Source of the DNA: VRUE01 sp963824705
GTDB taxonomy: Bacteria; Actinomycetota; Thermoleophilia; Solirubrobacterales; 70-9
DNA: 64,000 bases
Assembly (NCBI GenBank): GCA_963824705.1
Contig: CAWGQE010000003.1
Coordinates: 558,001-622,000, forward strand
Direction: 5' to 3'
In this document: positions 7,717 to 15,629 of the stretch, piece by piece
Layout: each line of letters opens with the position of its first letter
Numbering within the stretch: the stretch's first letter is position 1
Program-made: the position numbers and the translations under genes
The notes under the pieces: model-generated
Database searches by the model: none
Seen by the model: only the letters and a program-made list of their open reading frames with translations
Told to the model about the DNA's origin: nothing

Positions 7717-8610
7717 ATGTCCGAGATGCGGGTCAAGACCGCCACCGTCCACGGCCGCTCTGTCTCCTACGTGGAGGTCGGCGAGGGACCGGTGCTGCTG
7801 CTGATCCACGGCATCGCCGGCACATGTGAGAACTGGCGAGAGGTGGTCGAGCCACTGGCCCGCCACCACACCGTGATCGCCCCGGACTTCCCCGGTCACG
7901 GGGCGTCGGAGGCCGGTAGCGGCGATTACTCGATCGGGTCGCTCGCCAGCGGCCTGCGCGATCTGCTGCTGGCGCTCGGGCACGAGCGCGCGACTCTGGT
8001 CGGGCACTCGCTCGGCGGCGGGGTCGCGATGCAGCTCGCTTACCAGTATCCGGAGATGATCGAACGCCTGGTCCTGCTCTCCAGTGGCGGCCTTGGCCCG
8101 GAGGTGAGCCCGGTCCTGCGCGCCGCCGCGCTCCCCGGCGCCGATCTCTTCATCTCGGTCACGGCGGGTGCCGGCCAGCGGGTCGGCTCTGTTCTCGGCC
8201 GCGGCCTCGCCGCGATCGGCCTGCGCCCCAACGCCGACGTTGCGGAGGTGGCGCGTGGCTACGCCGCGCTCCAGGACGCCGCTCGCCGCGCCGCCTTCCT
8301 CGACACGTTACGCGCGGTCGTGGGCACCGGGGGCCAGCGCGTCGCGGCGGGGGACCGTCTCTACCTGGCCGAAGCGGTGCCGGTGCTGATCGTCTGGGGC
8401 GCCCGCGACTCGATCATTCCCGTCCGCCATGGCGAAGACGCGCACCGGGCGATCCCCGGCAGCCGGCTCGAGGTCTTCGAGGACGTCGGCCACATGCCGC
8501 AGCTGGAGGCGCCGGGACGCTTCATCGCCGTGCTCGAACGCTTCCTGCGCGAGACCGAGCCGGCCCGGTTCGACCGCGAGGAGTGGCGGGCCCGGATGCG
8601 CGCCGCCTGA
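7717..8610 (+). CDS. alpha/beta-fold hydrolase
   Basis: A 297-residue alpha/beta hydrolase. It has the oxyanion-hole HGIAGTCENW (31-40), the nucleophile elbow GHSLGG with S98, an acid in VWGARDSIIP and the catalytic His in EDVGHMPQLEAP. The sequence resembles the MhpC/haloperoxidase-like branch, which includes esterases and C-C bond hydrolases; the substrate cannot be read. A second ATG at 7726 is possible, but ATG 7717 is placed correctly behind the TACTGT box. It stands alone between convergent gloA and the downstream PBP gene. Confidence 0.87.
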   Translation: MSEMRVKTATVHGRSVSYVEVGEGPVLLLIHGIAGTCENWREVVEPLARHHTVIAPDFPGHGASEAGSGDYSIGSLASGLRDLLLALGHERATLVGHSLGGGVAMQLAYQYPEMIERLVLLSSGGLGPEVSPVLRAAALPGADLFISVTAGAGQRVGSVLGRGLAAIGLRPNADVAEVARGYAALQDAARRAAFLDTLRAVVGTGGQRVAAGDRLYLAEAVPVLIVWGARDSIIPVRHGEDAHRAIPGSRLEVFEDVGHMPQLEAPGRFIAVLERFLRETEPARFDREEWRARMRAA

Positions 8611-8692
8611 GTTTGTTCCGGCGGGGTTTTTGCCGCCACGCACGCGAAATTGCCGCTTGCTGAAGCGGAAAAGGCCAGTTCGGTCCCCTCAA

Positions 8693-8698
8693 TACAAT
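8693..8698 (+). promoter_or_regulatory. -10 box of a probable leaderless promoter (PBP)
   Basis: TACAAT is a strong -10 match, 7 nt before ATG 8706. It rules against the TTG at 8700. Confidence 0.5.
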
Positions 8699-8705
8699 TT
8701 TGGCG

Positions 8706-10856
8706 ATGACGAACCGGGCACGACGGCAGCAGCGCAGGCACCATCGCCTCAGCTGGAAGAAGAAAGTGCTGATCCCGCTTGGGATCCTCGCGGCCGCCGC
8801 GGCGGTGGCCGGCACCGTGGCGGCGAGCTGGGCGGTCGACGTCTACAACTCGGCCCCGCCGCTCTCCAGCCTCAAACCGGTGCAGAAGGGCCGCTCCTCA
8901 GCCATTTATGCCGCCGATGGCAGCCTGATCGGCTTCATCCGCGCCAGCAGCGTGCGCCAGCCGGTCCCCTCGAAGGCGCTGCCGCAGAGCCTCAAGTACG
9001 CCACGGTCGCGATCGAGGATCGCAACTACTTCAACCATGGAGCGCTCGACCCGGCCGGCATCGCCCGCGCCGCCTGGAAGGACCTGCTCGCCGGCGGCAA
9101 GCCGGTCCAGGGCGCCTCGACGATCACCCAGCAGCTCGTCCGCAACCTCTACATCCGCGATCCGGAACAGACGCTGAAGCGAAAGCTGGTCGAAGCTCAC
9201 CTCGCCTACGAGGAGGAGGAAGCCCACTCGAAGCAGTGGATCCTCACCGCCTACCTCAACACCGCGCCTTACGGCACGGTCGAAGGCGAGACCGCGGTCG
9301 GCGCCGAGGCGGCGGCGCAGACCTACTACGGCAAGCCCGCCCGCGAGCTCGGTCTGACCGAAGCGGCGATGATCGCCGGCCTGCCCCAGGCTCCCTCCGA
9401 ATACAACCCCTTCCTCGACCCGCGCGCCGCCCTCAAACGCCGCAACGAGGTGCTGGAAGCGATGAGGGACCAGGGCTACGTCACGCAGAGCGAATACCAC
9501 GAGTCCGTCAACGAAGGCCTCAAGCTGAACCCGGGACACAAGTACCGGGTCATCCGCGACCCCTTCCTCTTCGACCTCGTCCAGCAGGAGCTGATCGACA
9601 AGTACGGCCTCAACACCGTCCGCTACGGCGGGCTCAAGGCCTACACGACGATCGATCCCGAGCTGCAGGAACGGGCGCAGGAAGCGGTCGACTCGTGCAG
9701 CGTCTGCTATTCCGAAGGCGGCCCGGCCGCGGCCCTCGCCTCGGTCGACCCTTCCAACGGCGAGATCGTCGCCCTCGCCTCCACCCCCGGCGGCCCGGAA
9801 GAAAGCGAATTCAACTATGCCTGGCAGGCCCACCGCCAGCCCGGCTCCTCGTTCAAGACCTTCGTCCTCACGACCGCGATCAAGCAGGGCATCGATCCTG
9901 AGAGCACCTATTACGACGGCACCTCGCCAAAGACGCTCGACCTGCCAGGGGGCGGTACCTGGACCGTCAACAACGCCGAGCCGGGCGGTGGCACGATGTC
10001 GCTCGCCGAGGCGACCTGGGAGTCGGTCAACGTCGTCTTCGCCCAGCTCGACCTCGACGTCGGCTCCGAAAACGTGACCCACACCGCGCACCAGATGGGC
10101 ATCGAAGCGCCGCTCGAATCGGTTCCCGCGGAGGCGATCGGCGGACTGGCGATCGGCGTCACGCCGCTCGAAATGGCCGATGCCTACGCGACCCTGGCCA
10201 ATGGCGGAATCCACCACGAACCGACGGCGATCGGCCGGGTCGAGTTCCCCAGCGGCAAGGTCGACGAACCGAGCCCGGACGCGGGTGACCGCGTCCTCAC
10301 CGCGGGCGAGGCCTATGACGTGACGAAGCTGCTCGAGGGCGTGATCACCCAGGGCACCGGCGCCGGCTACACCTATATGGGCTGCAGCGCCGAGGCCGGC
10401 AAGACCGGCACCTCGGAGGGCCTTTCCGACGCCTGGTTCGTCGGCTACACGCCGCTCTACTCGACCGCGGTCTGGGTGGGCCACCCGCAGTCGCGCGAAG
10501 AAACCGGCTTCGGCGGACCCACCGCCGGGCCGATCTGGCGCTCCTTCATGGAATCGGCGGCCGCGGGCAACTGCCCCGAATTCGCCGAACCGTCCAGCCT
10601 GCCCGAACTCTCCGGCCTCGACAGCGAACACACCAGTGGCTCCTCGGGCTCCTACAGCGAAAGCGAAGAAGAAGGCGAATACGGCGAAGAAGAATTCGAA
10701 GCCGCCGAAGAAGAACTGGACAAGGGGAAGGGCGGCGGCGGTGGTGGGGCCGGGGAAGCGGAAGCAGCCCCGGAAGTGACGCCGTCTCCCACGCCGACTC
10801 CCAGCCCCGCGCCAGCTCCTTCCTCGCCTGCCGGCGGGGTCGCGCCCAGCGGTTGA
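8706..10856 (+). CDS. bifunctional class A penicillin-binding protein
   Basis: A 716-residue cell-wall synthase. A basic N-terminus and one membrane anchor (about 21-43) are followed by the glycosyltransferase-51 domain with EDRNYFNHGALD (catalytic Glu) and GASTITQQLVRNLY. The transpeptidase domain has the SSFK nucleophile near residue 381 and the KTGTSEG box near 566. It polymerises glycan strands and cross-links peptides outside the membrane. The tail is odd: after about residue 640 comes an acidic Glu-rich stretch, a run of glycines and then a Pro/Thr/Ser segment, likely disordered in the wall. Confidence 0.93.
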   Translation: MTNRARRQQRRHHRLSWKKKVLIPLGILAAAAAVAGTVAASWAVDVYNSAPPLSSLKPVQKGRSSAIYAADGSLIGFIRASSVRQPVPSKALPQSLKYATVAIEDRNYFNHGALDPAGIARAAWKDLLAGGKPVQGASTITQQLVRNLYIRDPEQTLKRKLVEAHLAYEEEEAHSKQWILTAYLNTAPYGTVEGETAVGAEAAAQTYYGKPARELGLTEAAMIAGLPQAPSEYNPFLDPRAALKRRNEVLEAMRDQGYVTQSEYHESVNEGLKLNPGHKYRVIRDPFLFDLVQQELIDKYGLNTVRYGGLKAYTTIDPELQERAQEAVDSCSVCYSEGGPAAALASVDPSNGEIVALASTPGGPEESEFNYAWQAHRQPGSSFKTFVLTTAIKQGIDPESTYYDGTSPKTLDLPGGGTWTVNNAEPGGGTMSLAEATWESVNVVFAQLDLDVGSENVTHTAHQMGIEAPLESVPAEAIGGLAIGVTPLEMADAYATLANGGIHHEPTAIGRVEFPSGKVDEPSPDAGDRVLTAGEAYDVTKLLEGVITQGTGAGYTYMGCSAEAGKTGTSEGLSDAWFVGYTPLYSTAVWVGHPQSREETGFGGPTAGPIWRSFMESAAAGNCPEFAEPSSLPELSGLDSEHTSGSSGSYSESEEEGEYGEEEFEAAEEELDKGKGGGGGGAGEAEAAPEVTPSPTPTPSPAPAPSSPAGGVAPSG

Positions 10857-10883
10857 GCTCCCTCGCGCTCGGCGTGCTGGCCG

Positions 10884-10889
10884 TACTCT
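10884..10889 (+). promoter_or_regulatory. -10 box of a probable leaderless promoter (kup)
   Basis: TACTCT lies 9 nt before GTG 10899, the apparent kup start. Confidence 0.35.
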
Positions 10890-10898
10890 GATGGCCGC

Positions 10899-12834
10899 GT
10901 GAGCAGGGATGCCGACAGACCGCGCGCCACCGCGCGCTCCCCGGCGCAGGCGGCGCTCGTCCTCGGCGCGCTCGGGGTTGTCTTCGGCGACATCGGCACC
11001 AGCCCGCTCTACACCGTCCAGACCGTCTTCAACCCGAGCGATCCGCACCCGGTCTCGGCGAACGACCGAGAGCATCTTCGGCGTCATCTCACTGATCTTC
11101 TGGAGCGTGACGATCGTCGTCACGCTCACCTACGTGCTGCTGGTGATGCGCGCCGACAACGAGGGCGAGGGCGGCATCATGGCGCTGATCACCCTGATCC
11201 GGCGCCGCGCTGTCAGCGGCGGGCGGCGGACGAAGCTGGCGCTGGCGGCGCTCGGCATCTTCGGCGCCTCGCTCTTCTTCGGCGACAGCATGATCACGCC
11301 GGCGATCTCGGTGCTCTCGGCGGTCGAAGGGCTGAAGGTCGTGCAGCCCTCCCTGGCGCACCTGATCGTTCCGATCACGGCGACGATCATCGTCATCCTC
11401 TTCGCCGCCCAGCGGCTCGGGACCGCGGCGGTGGGGCGGATGTTCGGACCGGTGATGATCGTCTGGTTCACCGTCATCGGCGCCTGCGGCATCTCGGGTA
11501 TCGCGCTCCACCCCGAAATCCTCAAGGCGCTCTCGCCGAGCTATGCCGCTCGGATTCCTCACCGGACATTTCTCGACCGCCTTCTTCTCGCTGGCGGCAG
11601 TCGTCCTGGCGATCACCGGGGCCGAGGCGCTCTACGCCGACATGGGGCACTTCGGCCGGCGCGCCGATCACGCGCGCCTGGCTGCTGCTCGTCTTCCCGG
11701 CCCTGATCCTCAATTACATGGGCCAGGGGGCGCTGATCCTCGGCAACCCGAGCGCCAACATCGCCAGCCCGTTCTTCCTGCTGGTTCCCGAATGGGGGCG
11801 GCTGCCGATGGTCCTCCTGGCGACCGCGGCGACCGTGATCGCCTCCCAGGCGGTGATCACCGGCGCCTTCTCGGTCGCCCATCAGGCGGTGCAGCTCGGC
11901 TACCTGCCGCGACTGCGGATCGCTCACACCTCGAGCGAGACCGTGGGACAGATCTACGTGCCCTGGATCAACTGGGTGCTGATGGTCTCGGTGCTGATCC
12001 TCGTCTTCGCCTTCGAGTCCTCGGCTTCGCTCGCCTTCGCCTTCGGTATGGCGGTGACGGGGACGATCACTATCACCACGCTGCTCTTCTTCTACATCGT
12101 CCGCCATCGCTGGGGGAAACCGCTCTGGCTGGTCGTGGGCGGAGCGGGGGCGCTGCTCACCGTCGACCTTCTCTTCCTCGCCGCGAACACGACCAAGATC
12201 GCGCATGGCGCCTGGCTGCCGCTGCTGATCGCGGTGACGGTGTTCACCGCGCTGACGACCTGGCAGCGGGGACGCGAGCTGGTCACCGCCCGGCGCGAAG
12301 GGGAGGAGGGCTCGCTACGCGAGTTCGTCGACGCTCTGCACGAGCGGCATCCGCCTCTTCAGAGGGTGCCCGGCACCGCAGTCTTCCTCAACCGCAACAA
12401 GACGACCACGCCGCTGGCGATGCGCGCCAACGTCGAGCACAACCGGATCCTCCACGAGCATGTCGTCATCCTCTCGATCGAGACGCTGCCCGGTTCCGCA
12501 GGTCCCGCCCGCCGAGCGCCTCGCGATCGATGATCTCGGTTACGGCGACGACGGCATCACCCACGTCACCGCCTGCTTCGGCTATATGGAGCAGCCCGAT
12601 GTCCCGGGCGCCCTGCGCATGGCCGAGCAGGCTGGCCTGGAGTGTCCGCTCGAGGTCGACGAAGCCTCCTATTTCCTCTCGACGATCGAGCTGCGGCCCG
12701 GCGATGCCCCCGGGATGACCCGCTGGCGCAAGCGCCTCTTCGTCGCCATGTCACATATCACCGCTGACGCGGCCGAATACTTCGGTTTGCCCCGCGATCG
12801 CACGGTGATCATGGGTTCGCTGATCGAGGTCTAG
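10899..12834 (+). pseudogene. kup: KUP-family potassium transporter broken by four +1 frameshifts
   Basis: The product is clearly KUP/Trk-type potassium uptake protein: GVVFGDIGTSPLYT at the start, VMRADNEGEGGIMAL, FGDSMITPAISVLSA, ITGAEALYADMGHFG, NYMGQGALIL and GSLIEV at the end. The frame changes four times, near 11070, 11540, 11655 and 12490. Each change is repaired by removing one C or G (for example CCC to CC in the last). The repaired protein is about 643 residues, the normal KUP length, and nothing else is damaged. This favours sequence errors over decay, but as given the gene cannot make one protein. It starts the potassium island. Confidence 0.85.
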
Positions 12835-12867
12835 GGAGCCCGCGGCGGACCCGGTCCGGCCTCGCCG

Positions 12868-12873
12868 TACGCT
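12868..12873 (+). promoter_or_regulatory. -10 box of a probable leaderless promoter (kdpD C-terminal half)
   Basis: TACGCT is 6 nt before ATG 12880; the alternative GTG at 12874 would lie directly against the box. Confidence 0.4.
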
Positions 12874-12879
12874 GTGGCG

Positions 12880-14031
12880 ATGCGCGGGCGCGAATGGTCA
12901 CTTCGCCTCGGGGGCGAGCCGCCCCCGCTCTGGCTCGGCCTGCTGGCGACGCTTGCCGCGGTCGCGGCGAGCACGCTGATCGTCTACCTGCTGAAGCCGG
13001 TTTCGCCAGTCGTCTCGCTGGGCGTCGTCTACCTGCCGGCGATCCTGGCGATCTCGATCTTCTGGGGGCTGCGTCTCGGCCTGCTCGCCTCGCTGGCCAG
13101 CGTCGTCGCCTTCAACTTCTTCCACATCCCGCCGCTGCACCGCTTCACGATCGGCAGCGATCAGAACTGGGTCGCGCTGGCGATCTTCGCGATCGTCGCG
13201 GTTGGCAGCAGCGCCCTAGCCGGGTTGGCGCGCGCACAGACGCTTGAGGCGGAGCGGCGGCGCGAGGACGCCGACCGGGCCCTGGTGGAGCTCGCGGCCC
13301 TCTCCCGCGAGCGCGACCGAATGCAGGAGGAGATGGTCGAGGCCGAGGCGTTGCGGAGAAGCGATGAGCTGAAGACGGCGCTGCTGCGCTCGATCTCCCA
13401 TGATTTGCGCACGCCGCTCACCTCGATCATCGCCGGTGGCACGGCGCTGGGCTCGGCAACGCTCACCGAGGCGGAGAGGGCGGAGTTGAGCACGGCGATC
13501 GTCGCCGAGGGCGACCGGCTCTCGCGCCTGGTCGAGAACCTGCTCGATATGTCACGGCTTGAGGCCGGCAAGGCGGAGCCACACCGTGAGCAGACCGATC
13601 TTGGCGAGGTGCTGGACGTCGCTCGCGAGACCGTCGTCCGCCCCGAGATGGTGAAGCTGGCCCTCGATCCCGCGCTGCCAACCGTGAGGGCCGACGCCGC
13701 TCAGCTCGAGCGTGCCTTCGCCAACCTGCTCGAAAACGCGATCCGGCATGGCGGCGGCAGGCCGGTCACGGTGCGCTCGCGGCTAGTCGGTGACAAGATC
13801 GCGATCCGCGTGGTCGACCAGGGCCCGGGCATACCGGAGAGCGAGTGGGAGCGGATCTTCGAGCCGTTCCAGAGCGGGGCAAACGGAGTGGGGGGAGGCT
13901 CGGGCCTGGGGCTGGCGATCGCCAGGGGCTTTGTCGAGGCCAACGGCGGCGAGATCGCGGTCGAGTCGGTGGTCGGCCAGGGGTCGAGCTTCGTCGTCGG
14001 CTTTCCACGCGGCGAGCGAGCCGGCGCGTGA
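12880..14031 (+). CDS. kdpD: KdpD-like sensor histidine kinase, membrane and kinase half only
   Basis: A 383-residue kinase that corresponds to the C-terminal half of KdpD. It has four DUF4118 membrane helices (about 20-115), a coiled-coil linker, the phospho-acceptor box SISHDLRTPLTS, the N box NLLENAIRHGG, G1 DQGPGIP, the F box IFEPF and G2 GSGLGLAIARG. The N-terminal KdpD/Usp region of the canonical protein of about 900 residues is missing here and is encoded separately at 20119-21243. It overlaps kdpE by GTGA. It probably phosphorylates KdpE in response to potassium limitation or osmotic stress. Confidence 0.88.
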   Translation: MRGREWSLRLGGEPPPLWLGLLATLAAVAASTLIVYLLKPVSPVVSLGVVYLPAILAISIFWGLRLGLLASLASVVAFNFFHIPPLHRFTIGSDQNWVALAIFAIVAVGSSALAGLARAQTLEAERRREDADRALVELAALSRERDRMQEEMVEAEALRRSDELKTALLRSISHDLRTPLTSIIAGGTALGSATLTEAERAELSTAIVAEGDRLSRLVENLLDMSRLEAGKAEPHREQTDLGEVLDVARETVVRPEMVKLALDPALPTVRADAAQLERAFANLLENAIRHGGGRPVTVRSRLVGDKIAIRVVDQGPGIPESEWERIFEPFQSGANGVGGGSGLGLAIARGFVEANGGEIAVESVVGQGSSFVVGFPRGERAGA

Positions 14032-14708
14032 ACGGCGCTGCGCGGGTCCTCGTCTGCGACGACGAGCCGCAGATCCTCCGCGCCCTCAAGGTCATCCTCC
14101 GCGACGCGGGCTATGAGGCGGTCCCGGTTGCCAGCGGCGAGGAGGCGCTCGACAGCGCTTCGGTGAAGCCGCCGGCGGCGGCGATAGTCGACCTGATGCT
14201 GCCCGACATCGACGGTGTCGAGGTGACCAAGCAGTTGCGCGAGTGGAGCGAGATGCCGATCATCGTCCTCTCCGCGGTCGGGGAGGAGGAGGCGAAGGTG
14301 CGCGCCCTCGCCGCCGGTGCGGACGACTATGTGACCAAGCCGTTCGGGCCCCCTGAGCTGGTTGCGAGGCTCGAGGCCGTGCTGCGGCGGGCCAAGCCCG
14401 AGGCCTCGGAGCCGAAGATCGTCGCCGAGGGCCTGGAGATCGACCTCGCGGCGCGCAGTGTCCGCCGCGACGGCGAGGAGGTGCACCTGACGCCGACGGA
14501 GTTCGAGCTGTTGCGCACCCTGGCCCAGAACAGGGGTCGGCTGATGACGCACAGCGTTCTGCTGGCCGAGGTGTGGGGGCCGGCGTATGCGGACGATCTG
14601 CAGATCCTCCGCGCTCATGTCGCCAACCTACGCCGCAAGATCGAGCCCCCCGAGGGCCCCCACTACATACGCACCGATCCCGGCGTCGGCTACCGCTTCG
14701 CGGCGTAG
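14028..14708 (+). CDS. kdpE: KdpE-like OmpR-family response regulator
   Basis: A 226-residue response regulator starting at GTG 14028, which overlaps the kinase stop. The receiver domain has the acidic pair CDDE, the phospho-acceptor Asp in VDLMLPDIDG, the switch Ser in VLSAV and the Lys in TKPFG. A winged-helix OmpR/PhoB effector domain follows (LTPTEFELLRTLAQN, then VANLRRKIE and PGVGYRF). The position beside a KdpD-type kinase and kdp genes makes it the likely activator of the kdp operon. Confidence 0.9.
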   Translation: MNGAARVLVCDDEPQILRALKVILRDAGYEAVPVASGEEALDSASVKPPAAAIVDLMLPDIDGVEVTKQLREWSEMPIIVLSAVGEEEAKVRALAAGADDYVTKPFGPPELVARLEAVLRRAKPEASEPKIVAEGLEIDLAARSVRRDGEEVHLTPTEFELLRTLAQNRGRLMTHSVLLAEVWGPAYADDLQILRAHVANLRRKIEPPEGPHYIRTDPGVGYRFAA

Positions 14709-14711
14709 CAC

Positions 14712-14735
14712 ATTGTGTATTCAATTGTGTACACT
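14712..14735 (+). promoter_or_regulatory. promoter and operator of the Phd/RelE pair
   Basis: Two direct copies of ATTGTGTA (14712-14719 and 14724-14731) overlap the palindrome GTGTACAC (14727-14734). The -10 box TACACT (14730-14735) ends 6 nt before ATG 14742, so a bound antitoxin would cover the promoter. Confidence 0.5.
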
Positions 14736-14741
14736 ATGGCA

Positions 14742-15029
14742 ATGGCGAAGACTGTTCCCGTTCGTGAGCTGCGCAGCAACCTCAGCAGCCTGCTCGATGA
14801 CGTCAGTGACAGGCGAGATCACGTGCTGGTGACCCGCAACGGCACCCCGGCTGCCGCCCTGGTACCGATCGACGAGTACGAGGCGCTGGAGGAGACCGCG
14901 GAGGTTCTGTCCGATTCCGATGCGCTGGTCGCCCTGGAGGCCGGTCTCGCCGAGATCGGACGCGATGAAACGATCACCCTCGCGGAGCTTCGTGGCGAGC
15001 TGGCGGAACGTCGAGCCGCAGCCGGCTGA
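14742..15029 (+). CDS. Phd/YefM-family antitoxin
   Basis: A 95-residue antitoxin with the Phd/YefM N-terminal DNA-binding domain (TVPVRELRSNLSSLLDDV, LVTRNGTPAAALVPIDEYEAL) and an acidic C-terminal helix that would wrap the toxin. The toxin follows 3 nt downstream. In-frame ATGs exist at 14736 and 14742; 14742 fits the -10 box best. The pair sits between kdpE and the kdp structural genes, separating regulator from target. Confidence 0.88.
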   Translation: MAKTVPVRELRSNLSSLLDDVSDRRDHVLVTRNGTPAAALVPIDEYEALEETAEVLSDSDALVALEAGLAEIGRDETITLAELRGELAERRAAAG

Positions 15030-15032
15030 TCC

Positions 15033-15296
15033 TTGGCGCGACTCGTCCTTGCCCGCCGAGCCCGTCGCGAGCTGCTTGAGCTCAACTGGCCACTGATCGA
15101 CGCGATCGAGGATGCCCTGGGTCTGCTTGAGCCCGACCCGAAAGCCGGCCATGCGCTCCGCGGCAAACTGCGCGGGCTGTACTTGTTGCGAGTTGGCGCC
15201 TACAGGATCCTCTACCAAGTGACCGACGCCGAGCAGACGGTTCGGGTGGCCGCCATCCGCCACCGTGGTGTCGCCTATCGCGCCGACCCGCGCTGA
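15033..15296 (+). CDS. RelE/ParE-family toxin
   Basis: An 87-residue RelE/ParE superfamily protein starting at TTG 15033, 3 nt after the antitoxin stop. The fold markers are visible: an N-terminal RRARRELLEL helix, LRGKLRGLYLLRVGAYRILYQV in mid-protein (conserved basic residues and Tyr), and RVAAIRHRG near the end. The C-terminal HR--AYR is the usual place for the RelE catalytic residues. It most likely cuts mRNA on the ribosome, though ParE-like gyrase poisoning cannot be excluded. Confidence 0.88.
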   Translation: MARLVLARRARRELLELNWPLIDAIEDALGLLEPDPKAGHALRGKLRGLYLLRVGAYRILYQVTDAEQTVRVAAIRHRGVAYRADPR

Positions 15297-15390
15297 GCCC
15301 TGTCGTCGAGCTGCGCGTCTTCACAAAATCTGTATGCGCAGGGGCGCTGAGTTCATGCGCTCTTGATGGGGTCGCACGCATGATCGGTCC

Positions 15391-15519
15391 GTGCTCTCGG
15401 TCCTCGCGGACATCTTCCCCGGCGGCGGCGGTCCCCTCGCCGATGTCTTCTCGATAGCGATCGCCGTCGGCCTCTTCGCCCTCCTCTACTGGGCGATCGA
15501 CCTGATCGACCGGGTATGA
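15391..15519 (+). CDS. small membrane protein upstream of kdpF (42 aa)
   Basis: GTG 15391 opens a 42-codon frame whose TGA overlaps the kdpF ATG (ATGA at 15516-15519). The product has an N-terminal amphipathic part (VLADIFPGGGG), one strong membrane helix (FSIAIAVGLFALLYW) and a short charged end, AIDLIDRV. It is separate from KdpF and, by overlap, looks translationally coupled to it. It could be an additional small Kdp subunit or a leader peptide. I know no named family for it. A Shine-Dalgarno sequence is not obvious. Confidence 0.6.
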   Translation: MLSVLADIFPGGGGPLADVFSIAIAVGLFALLYWAIDLIDRV

Positions 15520-15629
15520 GCGCGCTGCCTCTAGCCACGCTCTCCGGCGCCGACCTCTTCGGCCTGGTCGTCTCGGCCCTTGTCTGCGTCTACCTCGTCT
15601 ACGCGCTGCTGCGGGGGGAGAACCTCTAA
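15516..15629 (+). CDS. kdpF: potassium-transporting ATPase small subunit KdpF
   Basis: A 37-residue, single-helix protein (LFGLVVSALVCVYLVYALL ending RGENL), the size and pattern of KdpF, which stabilises the KdpABC complex in the membrane. ATG 15516 overlaps the stop of the preceding 42-aa ORF. Its TAA at 15627-15629 is followed at once by the GTG of kdpA at 15630, so the genes are tightly coupled. Position directly before kdpA supports the call. Confidence 0.85.
   Translation: MSALPLATLSGADLFGLVVSALVCVYLVYALLRGENL

Noticed and set aside
8619..8637. Hairpin after the alpha/beta hydrolase gene as terminator
   Set aside because: The stem is only 5 bp and the T run lies in the loop, not after the stem, so termination is not supported.
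8898..11129. 743-codon open frame on the minus strand opposite the PBP gene
   Set aside because: It mirrors the PBP and kup genes, has an Arg/Gly/Ala/Asp-rich composition typical of high-GC antisense frames and shows no domain.
10899..12834. Programmed frameshifting in kup
   Set aside because: Four separate shift sites without slippery sequences or stimulatory structures are implausible in a transporter gene.
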